Under the pieces are notes generated by a model. The model saw nothing but the letters and a program-made list of their open reading frames with translations. It was not told the origin of the DNA and did no database searches. This document shows, in pieces, positions 26,478 through 34,599 of a stretch of 64,000 bases of DNA. Each line of letters begins with the position of its first letter. The first letter of the stretch is position 1. The position numbers were made by a program, and so were the translations under genes. This DNA is from an uncultured Prevotellaceae bacterium (lineage in GTDB: Bacteria; Bacteroidota; Bacteroidia; Bacteroidales; Bacteroidaceae): assembly GCA_902776475.1 (NCBI GenBank), contig CACYQD010000002.1, positions 62,001 through 126,000 of the forward strand. The letters are read 5' to 3'.

Positions 26478-28898
26478 ATGATGACCAAAATATTTAAACT
26501 GTTTCTGGTGTGCTGTTGCTTCTCTGCAACAATCACCTCCTGCTCGCCCGATGAATTCGAAGGCGCAGATCCCAATGGCATTCCTACGGTCTCCGGCATC
26601 GACTTCCAGATGGCCGTTGATCAGGAAACCAACCAGATGGTAGCCTCCTACACCCCGGCTGCCGGCACCTATCCTGTCTGGATCCTCGATGGCACCTCCT
26701 ACTCCACCCTCAGTGAGGTAGGTTACAAAAACGACGAGGCAGGCACGCACACCGTGGAGTTGCGCCTCGGCAACCGCAACGGCATCAGCCAGACTGGCAT
26801 CAAGAAGGAATACACCTTCAATGAGACAAAGATAGACTACACTGCCGACTTCCGCCGCATCACCGGCAAGGAGTGGCGTTTCGACAACAAGGAAGTGGCC
26901 CACCTGGCCTGCGGCCCCGCCGGCACAGCCGGTACGGAATGGTGGTCAGCACAGCCCGATGAGAAGAAAGCCTTCGGTATGTATGACGACCGTATCTCCT
27001 TCACCGCCGACAACCGCAAGGGCGGCACCTTCACCTATGATGCCGGTCCCGACGGCAAGACCTATGTCAACACCGGTACGACGAAGTGGGGCCATGAAGA
27101 TGCCGACTGGGATGCCACCATCGGCAACCAGACCAGCACCTGGAGCTTTGAGGTCTATAACTGGGAAGACGCTGACGGGAATGTCACTCCCCAGCCCTAC
27201 ATCCAGTTGGCTTCCAACACGGCATTCCCCTACATCAGCAGCGATGCCCAGTATGAGAATCCCCGTTTCCGCATCGAGACCCTCACCGCCTCGAAGATGG
27301 TGCTCATCTATGAGACTCCTGAACGCTCGATTGCCTGGCGCTTCATCTTCACCAGCAAGGCTGAGGAGAAAGGCTTCGAAGGCTTCGATCCCAACAGCGA
27401 CTACAACATGTGGAAGAACGCCCAGTACAACATGTTCTTCTGGTATGCCCCGGGTTGGAACCAGATTGCTGATCCCACCTTCGAGGCCAGCGGCAACGAC
27501 TACACCGTGACCCTGCCCGAAGCCACCACCGACCAGTGGCAGGCACAGATGGCCTTCAAGACCACCAACATCTCCACCTCTGCCGCTCACAACTATGACT
27601 TCTCCTGCATCCTCAACAGCAGTCTCGACCTCAACGGAGTCACCGTGAAACTCGTGATGGACGGCGATGACAACGTCTTCTACTTCACCGACCGCGTCAA
27701 TCTGAAGGCAGGAGAGGACTACATCTTCTGGAAGAGCGACATGCCCGGCATCGACATGGAGCGCGTCAACCTCTTCTTCGACTTCGGCGGCTGCAAGGCA
27801 GGCACCGTGGTCAACATTCGCAACATCGTCCTCAAGGACCATGCCAACGACGATGGTACCGTATTGCCCAAGGATGACCAGGGCAGCGGCGTCAACTGGG
27901 TGGCCGTTGACTCCCCCGACAACCTCGGCCGCGGCTTCAACACCGCCGGTGAGATGCAGTTCTGGTGGGCTGACGGCGGCTGGCAGCAGATCGGTGATCC
28001 GAAGTTCTCCTACTCCGGCGGCATCTATACCATCACCGCTCTCTCCGCCACGGCATCCGAGTGGCAGGCTCAGAACTCCATCCACAACGTCAGTCTGCCC
28101 ATCGAGGCCGGTCAGCTCTACGACATCCGCGCCAAGATTGAGTCAAGCAGCGACCTCGGCCGCTACACCTTCAAGATCTGCGACGAAGGCGACGATAACA
28201 ACACCCTCGTGTATAACGGATCACTTACCCTGGAGGCAGGTGACAACATCCTCGAACTCGTCGGCGTGAAATGTCAGAAAGACGGTAAGGACAGTGGTTT
28301 CGAAACCGCCAAACTGTTCATCGACCTTGGAGGTTGTCCCGAGGGTCTGGAAATCCGTCTGAGCGACATCATCGTGCAGAAGCATGGTGAAGGCGGTGGT
28401 GGCGCCAGCAGCACCGTCGATTGGGACTGGACCTCCGACAAGAACCTCTGGAAATCCGTCTATGACAGTGGTCTGAAGCCCGCCTTCTGGTATGCCCCCG
28501 GCTGGAACCAGATCGCCGACCCCGCTTTCTCACAGAAGAACGATGTCTATACCGTGACCCTGCCCGAAGCCACCACCGACCAATGGATGGCCCAGATGCA
28601 CTTCGACACCAGTCTCTCCGCCAAACAAGGCGACAAGTACAACTTCTACTGCGTGCTGGAGTCTGACAGCGACCATCCCGGTGTGACCGTGAAACTCACT
28701 CAGAATGGTGATGACAACAACTACTTCTTTGCTCCCCGCGTGGCCCTGACCGCCGACGAGCCCTATATCTTCAAGCAGGAAGGCGTGACCTTGCCCCTCG
28801 GCGATGCCCCCGCCCTCAACCTGTTCTTCGACTTCGGAGGCAATGCTGCCGGTTCATCTGTCAGCATCAGCAAGATCTATTTTGAGAAAGTGCAATAA
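26478..28898 (+). CDS. Surface glycan-binding lipoprotein with three tandem CBM-like repeats
   Basis: An 806-residue outer-membrane lipoprotein (lipobox ATITSC, cysteine 22) in the position where PULs encode non-SusD glycan-binding proteins. After an Ig/PKD-like segment (about 30-115) and a beta-rich domain, three homologous units of about 150 residues follow at roughly 305-455, 475-635 and 655-806. Each has the pattern FWYAPGWNQIADP, QWxAQM, GVTVKLxxxGDDN, LFFDFGG; unit 2 is most diverged (FWWADGGWQQIGDP). The beta-sandwich pattern suggests carbohydrate-binding modules of the CBM4/16 kind; this is inference. Units 1 and 3 share 32 identical consecutive bases, pointing to recent duplication or conversion. 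Linked enzymes suggest beta-1,3/1,4-glucan as ligand. Confidence 0.85.
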   Translation: MMTKIFKLFLVCCCFSATITSCSPDEFEGADPNGIPTVSGIDFQMAVDQETNQMVASYTPAAGTYPVWILDGTSYSTLSEVGYKNDEAGTHTVELRLGNRNGISQTGIKKEYTFNETKIDYTADFRRITGKEWRFDNKEVAHLACGPAGTAGTEWWSAQPDEKKAFGMYDDRISFTADNRKGGTFTYDAGPDGKTYVNTGTTKWGHEDADWDATIGNQTSTWSFEVYNWEDADGNVTPQPYIQLASNTAFPYISSDAQYENPRFRIETLTASKMVLIYETPERSIAWRFIFTSKAEEKGFEGFDPNSDYNMWKNAQYNMFFWYAPGWNQIADPTFEASGNDYTVTLPEATTDQWQAQMAFKTTNISTSAAHNYDFSCILNSSLDLNGVTVKLVMDGDDNVFYFTDRVNLKAGEDYIFWKSDMPGIDMERVNLFFDFGGCKAGTVVNIRNIVLKDHANDDGTVLPKDDQGSGVNWVAVDSPDNLGRGFNTAGEMQFWWADGGWQQIGDPKFSYSGGIYTITALSATASEWQAQNSIHNVSLPIEAGQLYDIRAKIESSSDLGRYTFKICDEGDDNNTLVYNGSLTLEAGDNILELVGVKCQKDGKDSGFETAKLFIDLGGCPEGLEIRLSDIIVQKHGEGGGGASSTVDWDWTSDKNLWKSVYDSGLKPAFWYAPGWNQIADPAFSQKNDVYTVTLPEATTDQWMAQMHFDTSLSAKQGDKYNFYCVLESDSDHPGVTVKLTQNGDDNNYFFAPRVALTADEPYIFKQEGVTLPLGDAPALNLFFDFGGNAAGSSVSISKIYFEKVQ

Positions 28899-28915
28899 GA
28901 TACCAGAAAGAAGCC

Positions 28916-28963
28916 AAGGCGTGTCAGAACGATTTCATCCTGAAAAGGTTCTGACACTGCCTT
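28916..28963 (+). terminator. Intercistronic hairpin between glycan-binding and GH16 genes
   Basis: Ten-base perfect arms GTGTCAGAAC (28921-28930) and GTTCTGACAC (28948-28957), extended by AAGGC/GCCTT outside. No T-tract follows, so it may be an attenuator or mRNA-processing structure that sets expression of the downstream enzymes. Confidence 0.55.
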
Positions 28964-28979
28964 TGCTCAACCCCAAAAA

Positions 28980-30095
28980 ATGACAATATCCATGCGTAAA
29001 TATTTATATTTGATAGCCATGGTCTGCAGCACCACATTCGCTGCTTGCGGTGGTGACGACAACGACGACAAGCCTGTCAGTCAAGTGACCATCACCTGTC
29101 AGCCAGAGACGATCAACGCCTCTGCTGAGGGAGGCAGCTTCACCGTCGAGGTGAGTACCACGGGCACGGAGTGGGGTGCCTATACCGAAAGCAAATGGAT
29201 AGAGATATCCACCCGCAACACCGTTTCGAAACAAGGAACCATCCTCGTTGTGGTGACCCCCAACCCCACCACCGAAGCACGTACCGGCAGCATCAAGATC
29301 ATGTCGGGCTCAGGCCGCAAGACCATTGAGGTCAGCCAGAGAGCAGCCGAGAAAGCCGCCTATGATGCCCCCGAGGGCTATTCACTGGTGTGGCATGATG
29401 AGTTCAACAGCGGTACCGAACTCAATCCCGATGACTGGACCCACGAGGTGAAGAACTCAGGATGGGTGAACAATGAGTTGCAGAACTACGTCAACCACAA
29501 GACCCCCGACGGCAATCTGGTCACCGAGGTGAAAAACGGTTCGCTTCACATCAAATGCCTGAAAGAGAACGGCAAGATCTACTCCGGCCGCGTCTATGCC
29601 AAGGTCAAGGAAGGATGGACATACGGCTATATCGAGGCCTCCATCAAATTGCCGAAGGGCAAGGGCACCTGGCCCGCCTTCTGGATGATGCCTGTCAATT
29701 TCCGCTCATGGCCCGCCGATGGTGAGATAGACATCATGGAGGAAGTGGGCTACCATCCCAACTACGTGTCGTCGAGCCTTCACGCCAACGCCCATGTGCA
29801 CTCCAACGGCACCCAGGTGACCCATGAGATGTATTGCGAGGGCGCCGAGGGCGAGTTCCACACCTATGCCATCCTTTGGACCGCCAAGAACATCACCACT
29901 TTTGTTGACGGTAAGGTTCAGCTCAGTTATGACAACCGTGGCAAGGGCCGCGACGACTGGCCTTACGACGACCCGTTCTATGTCATCTTCAACCTCGCCT
30001 GGGGTGGAGACTGGGGCGGTGCGCAGGGTGTTGACGAAAGTGCGCTGCCTGCCGTCATGGAAGTCGATTATGTCCGTGTGTTTCAGAAAAAATAG
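28980..30095 (+). CDS. GH16 endo-beta-glucanase lipoprotein with BACON domain
   Basis: A 371-residue lipoprotein (lipobox FAAC, cysteine 23). A BACON domain (about 38-120: ITCQPETINASAEGGSFTVEV ... KTIEVSQ) precedes a glycoside hydrolase family 16 domain (about 130-371). The catalytic signature EIDIME is intact (nucleophile Glu249, acid/base Glu254), and WPAFWMMP and the terminal MEVDYVRVFQ are family landmarks. The laminarinase-like sequence suggests cleavage of beta-1,3 or mixed-linkage glucan at the cell surface. An alternative start at 28992 (MRKYLY...) would give a more typical signal peptide. Confidence 0.93.
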   Translation: MTISMRKYLYLIAMVCSTTFAACGGDDNDDKPVSQVTITCQPETINASAEGGSFTVEVSTTGTEWGAYTESKWIEISTRNTVSKQGTILVVVTPNPTTEARTGSIKIMSGSGRKTIEVSQRAAEKAAYDAPEGYSLVWHDEFNSGTELNPDDWTHEVKNSGWVNNELQNYVNHKTPDGNLVTEVKNGSLHIKCLKENGKIYSGRVYAKVKEGWTYGYIEASIKLPKGKGTWPAFWMMPVNFRSWPADGEIDIMEEVGYHPNYVSSSLHANAHVHSNGTQVTHEMYCEGAEGEFHTYAILWTAKNITTFVDGKVQLSYDNRGKGRDDWPYDDPFYVIFNLAWGGDWGGAQGVDESALPAVMEVDYVRVFQKK

Positions 30096-30104
30096 CGATA
30101 TCCC

Positions 30105-32333
30105 ATGAGAAAGCTCTTCTTTTTGGGTTTGATGGCGGCAGGATGGTTTGTCGCCCATGCCCAGCAACCCATCTACCTCGACGAGACGTGTCCCATGGAG
30201 CAGCGCATCGATGATGCCCTCCGCCGCATGACACTCGACGAGAAGATCGCTGTCATCCACGCCCAGAGCAAGTTTTCCTCGGCTGGTGTGAAGCGACTGG
30301 GTTTCCCCGACTTCTGGACTGACGACGGTCCACATGGTGTGCGTCCCGACGTGCTGTGGGACGAGTGGGAACAAGCCGGCCAGACCAACGACTCCTGTGT
30401 GGCCTTCCCTGCCCTCACCTGTTTGGCAGCCACCTTCAATCCCCAGATGTCTCGCCTTTATGGTGAGAGTCTCGGTGAGGAAGCCCTCTACCGCGGCAAG
30501 GACATGATCCTTGGTCCTGGTGTGAATATCTACCGCACCCCTCTCAACGGCCGCAACTTCGAGTATATGGGCGAAGACCCCTATCTTGCCAGCCGCATGG
30601 TGGTGCCCTATATCCAGGGCCTGCAGTCGAAGGGCATCGCGGCCTGCGTGAAGCACTACGCGCTGAACAATGACGAGAACAACCGCCATCAGGTGAACGT
30701 CGTCATTGACGACCGCACACTCCATGAGATTTACCTGCCCGCCTTCAAGGCCGCCGTCACCGAGGCAGGCACCTGGGGCATCATGGGCGCCTACAACCTC
30801 TACCGCGACCAGCACAATTGCCACAACGACATCATGCTCAACCAGATATTGAAGCGCGACTGGCGCTATGACGGCGTGGTCGTCTCCGACTGGGGCGGAG
30901 CCCATGACACCGACGAAGCCATCCGCAACGGCCTTGACATGGAGTTTGGCACCTGGACCGACGGTCTGACGATGGGCAAGACCAACGCCTATGACCTTTA
31001 TCACCTCGCCGCCGCCTACAAGCAGCGGATTCAGGAAGGCAAGGTGACGGAGAAAGAGCTCAACGACAAGGTACGCCGTGTGCTCCGTCTCTTCTTCCGC
31101 ACCACGATGAACCGCGGGCGCGGTTATGGTTTCCTCTGTTCCGAAGCCCATTATGCCGCCGCCCGTCAGATAGCCGAGGACGGCATCGTGCTCCTGCAGA
31201 ACAAAGGCAGTCTGCTGCCCCTCCAGCTCACCGGCAAGCGCCGCGTGCTTGTCGTGGGCGAGAACGCCATCAAGATGATGACCGTCGGCGGTGGCAGTTC
31301 GTCGCTGAAGGTACAGCGTGAGGTACTCCCCCTCGATGCCCTGGCATCCCGTCTTGCCGCTCTGGGCATCACCTGCGATTATGCCCGCGGTTATGTCGGC
31401 GACACCGTGCAGAGCTACAATGGTGTCACCGTAGGCCGCAGCATCGCCGAGAACCGTCCGGCCTCTGTGTTGATAGCCGAAGCCGTAGAGAAAGCCCGTG
31501 AGGCCGACTACGTCATCGTCTTCGGTGGTCTCAACAAGAGCGATTTCCAGGACTGTGAGGGTCATGACCGCAAGGAATATGGTCTGCCCTACGGTCAGGA
31601 TGAACTGATGAGGCAGTTGGCCGCCGTCAACCCCCGTCTCGTCTTCGTCAACATCTCCGGCAACGCCGTGGCAATGCCATGGGCCGACAAGGTGCCCGCC
31701 ATCTTACAGGGATGGTTCATCGGTTCGGTATCCGGCGAGGCCCTGGCCTCCGTCCTTTTGGGCGATGCCAACCCCTCCGGCAAGTTGCCTTTCACCTGGC
31801 CTGCCACGCTCAACGACGTGCCCGCCCATCGCCTGAATGCCTATCCTGGTGTGTGGCGCGCCGACCATCAGATCATCGACGAGGAATACAAGGAAGGACT
31901 CTATCTGGGATACCGTGGAGTCGATCAGTTCAAGACCCGCCCGCTCTTCGCCTTCGGTCACGGACTGAGCTACACCACATTCCGTCTGGGCAAGGTGACG
32001 GCCGACAAGTCGGTCATCAACCCGTCGGAGCCCATCACCTTCACCGTCAATGTCACCAATACCGGACAACGTGCCGGAGCCGAGGTCGTACAGCTCTATA
32101 TCAGCGACCTCAAGTCCAGCCTCCCCCGTCCGAAGAAGGAACTGAAGGGATTCAGCAAGGTGTATCTCCAGCCCGGCGAGAGCCGCGACGTGAGCATCAC
32201 CATCGGCAGCGATGCCCTGAGCTATTACGACGACACCAAGGGACAGTGGGTCTGTGAGCCAGGAGTGTTTGAAGCCCTGGTCGGCAACAGTTCCGGCAAC
32301 CTCACCACGAAAGTACGTTTCACAGTTAGATAG
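30105..32333 (+). CDS. GH3 beta-glucosidase
   Basis: A 742-residue periplasmic exo-hydrolase releasing glucose from beta-gluco-oligosaccharides produced by the GH16 enzyme. Signal peptide ends near VAHA. The N-terminal TIM barrel carries the nucleophile aspartate in VVVSDWGGAHD (Asp262) and KHYALNNDENNRH; the second alpha/beta domain follows (about 350-560); a fibronectin III-like domain closes the protein (about 640-735). It starts 9 bases after GH16. A 17-bp perfect hairpin follows at 32366-32402. Confidence 0.95.
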   Translation: MRKLFFLGLMAAGWFVAHAQQPIYLDETCPMEQRIDDALRRMTLDEKIAVIHAQSKFSSAGVKRLGFPDFWTDDGPHGVRPDVLWDEWEQAGQTNDSCVAFPALTCLAATFNPQMSRLYGESLGEEALYRGKDMILGPGVNIYRTPLNGRNFEYMGEDPYLASRMVVPYIQGLQSKGIAACVKHYALNNDENNRHQVNVVIDDRTLHEIYLPAFKAAVTEAGTWGIMGAYNLYRDQHNCHNDIMLNQILKRDWRYDGVVVSDWGGAHDTDEAIRNGLDMEFGTWTDGLTMGKTNAYDLYHLAAAYKQRIQEGKVTEKELNDKVRRVLRLFFRTTMNRGRGYGFLCSEAHYAAARQIAEDGIVLLQNKGSLLPLQLTGKRRVLVVGENAIKMMTVGGGSSSLKVQREVLPLDALASRLAALGITCDYARGYVGDTVQSYNGVTVGRSIAENRPASVLIAEAVEKAREADYVIVFGGLNKSDFQDCEGHDRKEYGLPYGQDELMRQLAAVNPRLVFVNISGNAVAMPWADKVPAILQGWFIGSVSGEALASVLLGDANPSGKLPFTWPATLNDVPAHRLNAYPGVWRADHQIIDEEYKEGLYLGYRGVDQFKTRPLFAFGHGLSYTTFRLGKVTADKSVINPSEPITFTVNVTNTGQRAGAEVVQLYISDLKSSLPRPKKELKGFSKVYLQPGESRDVSITIGSDALSYYDDTKGQWVCEPGVFEALVGNSSGNLTTKVRFTVR

Positions 32334-32365
32334 TTAGGATAACAAGAGTTAGGTTTAGAGTTTTA

Positions 32366-32402
32366 GGAACACAAAATAAATCGTGGATTTATTTTGTGTT
32401 CC
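32366..32402. terminator. Perfect 17-bp inverted repeat between GH3 and the DUF6377 regulator
   Basis: Arms 32366-32382 and 32386-32402 are perfectly complementary around the three bases GTG (core words AACACAAAATAAATC and its complement). It lacks a T-tract after the right arm. Its right arm contains the -33 TTG of the downstream promoter, so it can act as a terminator for the PUL, an operator for the regulator gene, or both. Confidence 0.65.
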
Positions 32403-32423
32403 ACTCGTTTCATCGTATCTTTG
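32394..32423 (+). promoter_or_regulatory. Promoter of the DUF6377 regulator
   Basis: TTG (32394-32396), 19-base spacer, TATCTTTG (32416-32423). The ATG at 32430 begins six bases after the -7 box, so the transcript would be leaderless or nearly so. Confidence 0.7.
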
Positions 32424-32429
32424 CATTTG

Positions 32430-34094
32430 ATGCGAAAGATACTGCTGTTTTTGTTTGTCTTATCCGGTTTGGGCGCTACGGCCCAGCCCGATCTGGATTC
32501 CCTCTACCACTGTCTGGATGAGGAAATCCTCCGTTTCCCCCAATACGTGGTGCAACGTGAACGCAGTATCGACTCCCTGCGCCAAGTCCTCCAACAGGCC
32601 ACCGACGACCAGCAGCGCTATCAGCTCGCCTATCAGTTGTATGAGCGCAATATCGCCTTTGTCAATGATTCCGCCATCCATTATCTGCGTCAGTGCATCA
32701 CGCTGGCCGAACAGATGGGGCAGCCCGTGCAGGCCAACGAATGCCGCTCTCAGCTCGCCGTGCGCTGCTCCAACACCGGCATGTATGACGAAGCTTTGGA
32801 GATCTTGCGTCATGTCAATCCGAGCGTCCTGAGCGGTGAGTCGCTCGGCAAATACTATGAAGCCTACAACCACGTTTACAATGAATTGGCCTATTACACG
32901 CATCTGGCCGACATGAAGGAAGAATACCTGCGTGAGGCCGGCCGTTATGAGCAGTTGATGCTCAGCATCCTTCCCGCCACGTCGGATGCTGTGTTCTTGC
33001 GCCGTGAGATGATTGCCCAGACCAGTGGTCACCTGAAGGAGTCGATGGCCATCAACGATGAGTGGCTCAAGACCGTGGAGCGCGGCAGTCACCGCTATGC
33101 CCTTGTGGCCCTCTACCGCTACCTGGAATACAAGGCCCAGAACGACACCACGATGATGATGTACTGGGTGGCAGAGTCTGCTTTGGCCGATGTGCGCAAT
33201 GCCACGCTCGATCAAGGCTCACTATGGGAGTTGGCCAACCAACTCATGCTCCAAGGCGACATCGACCGTTCCTACCGCTACATCAGTTTCACCAGTGAGT
33301 GCACCAACCGCTTTGGGTCACGTCAGCGCAACTGGCAGATAGCCCCGTTGCTCTCCGAGATTGCCAACAACTACAAGGTGAGCAGTGAGCGCAACCGCCA
33401 CCGTTTGCAACACACCATCATGGGCATCAGCATATTGGCCTTGTTGTTGCTGGCCACCCTTTTCTATGTCAACCGCCAGCGCAAACGGCTGTCACTGGCC
33501 CAGGCGAAACAGAAGAAGACCAATGCCATGCTGGCTACCGCCAATGCCCAGTTGTCGGAGAAAAACGAAGCCCTGTCGGATGTCAATGGCCAGCTGCAGG
33601 CCCTCAATGCCCAGTTGGCTGAGTCCAACCGTGTCAAGGAGGAATATGTGGGCCGTTTCATGCGGCTCTGTTCGATCTACATCGACAAGATGGATGTTTT
33701 CCGCAAGCGTGTCAACAAGATGATCAAGAACCGGGAGTACGAGGAACTCTACAACACCACCCGCGGCCAGGAATCCAAGACCCAGCAGTTGGAGGAACTT
33801 TTTGAGAGTTTTGACGCCGCCTTCCTTCATCTTTTTCCCAATTTCGTCAGTGAGGTCAATGCTCTCTTGAAACCAGAGGAACAGATGCAGTTGGAGAAAG
33901 GTCAGCGCATGAACACCAGTCTGCGCATCCTCGCCCTTATCCGCCTTGGCATCGATGACAGTTCAAAAATCGCAGAGTTCCTCAACTACAGCGTCAACAC
34001 CATCTACAACTACCGTGCCCGTCTGAAAAGCATCGCCACTACCGAGAGGGAAGAATTTGAGCATCAGGTCAAACTCATCGGCATGCCCAAATAA
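32430..34094 (+). CDS. DUF6377 family membrane-spanning transcriptional regulator
   Basis: A 554-residue sensor-regulator likely controlling the adjacent PUL. Signal peptide (ends near GATAQ), then a helical TPR-like periplasmic part (about 20-320), one membrane segment at about 326-347 (IMGISILALLLLATLFYV), a cytoplasmic coiled coil rich in Leu/Gln/Asn (about 350-405), and a C-terminal DUF6377 region ending in a LuxR-type helix-turn-helix (about 493-535: RILALIRLGIDDSSKIAEFL, then YSVNTIYNYRARLKS). Unlike hybrid two-component regulators it has no kinase or receiver domain. ATG 32430 is chosen because it begins the signal peptide and lies right after the promoter. Confidence 0.88.
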   Translation: MRKILLFLFVLSGLGATAQPDLDSLYHCLDEEILRFPQYVVQRERSIDSLRQVLQQATDDQQRYQLAYQLYERNIAFVNDSAIHYLRQCITLAEQMGQPVQANECRSQLAVRCSNTGMYDEALEILRHVNPSVLSGESLGKYYEAYNHVYNELAYYTHLADMKEEYLREAGRYEQLMLSILPATSDAVFLRREMIAQTSGHLKESMAINDEWLKTVERGSHRYALVALYRYLEYKAQNDTTMMMYWVAESALADVRNATLDQGSLWELANQLMLQGDIDRSYRYISFTSECTNRFGSRQRNWQIAPLLSEIANNYKVSSERNRHRLQHTIMGISILALLLLATLFYVNRQRKRLSLAQAKQKKTNAMLATANAQLSEKNEALSDVNGQLQALNAQLAESNRVKEEYVGRFMRLCSIYIDKMDVFRKRVNKMIKNREYEELYNTTRGQESKTQQLEELFESFDAAFLHLFPNFVSEVNALLKPEEQMQLEKGQRMNTSLRILALIRLGIDDSSKIAEFLNYSVNTIYNYRARLKSIATTEREEFEHQVKLIGMPK

Positions 34095-34123
34095 GAGACG
34101 GAAGAAAGTAGAGACGTCACATC

Positions 34124-34597
34124 TTATTTGATGACCACCTTTTGGCCGTTGTTGGCCTTGACACCGCTGGCGGGTGTTTGGGTGGTGCTTCTGTGAGAAG
34201 AGAGACTGGTGGCGCTTCTACGAGGAGCGTGGTTGGGGTTCAGGCCGAACACGATGTCCACGATGGTCATCACATCGGTCACCGTGACCACGTTATCGCT
34301 GTTAGCCACATTGGCATTGTAGAAGGCAAAACCATTGGGGTCAGAGTTGCCCAATACATAGTTGGCGGTCTTCATCACATCGACAATATTGACGGTGCCA
34401 TTGTCGTCGGCATCGCAAAGGACACCTTTCTTGAAATAGCCTTCCTTCCAAACGAAATAACCCTCACCATCGGTCTTGTCGAGTGTCATGTCGGCGGGAT
34501 AAATCAGCATGCAGGGATTCTCAGAAGTGCCCTGGCGGGAGATATCATTCCCACACTTCCCTCTCCCCTGGCGGGAGAGGTCAGGAGAGGGGGAAAT
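34124..34597 (-). pseudogene. Dockerin-like C-terminal remnant of a secreted protein
   Basis: The open frame reads NPCMLIYPADMTLDKTDGEG, then a pair of dockerin-like calcium-loop repeats (DADDNGTVNIVDVM and NVVTVTDVM) and a C-terminal tail ending GQKVVIK. There is no signal peptide, and the first 30 residues are a translation of a CTCTCC/GGGAGAG palindromic repeat, so the coding part is a truncated 3' end. Its putative ATG overlaps the stop of the upstream gene as TAATG, so it might still be translated. I treat it as a broken gene. Confidence 0.55.
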
Positions 34598-34599
34598 CA

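Noticed and set aside
29706-31565. 619-residue minus-strand frame across GH16 and GH3
   Set aside because: Spans two certain plus-strand genes and their junction; composition is that of an antisense frame.
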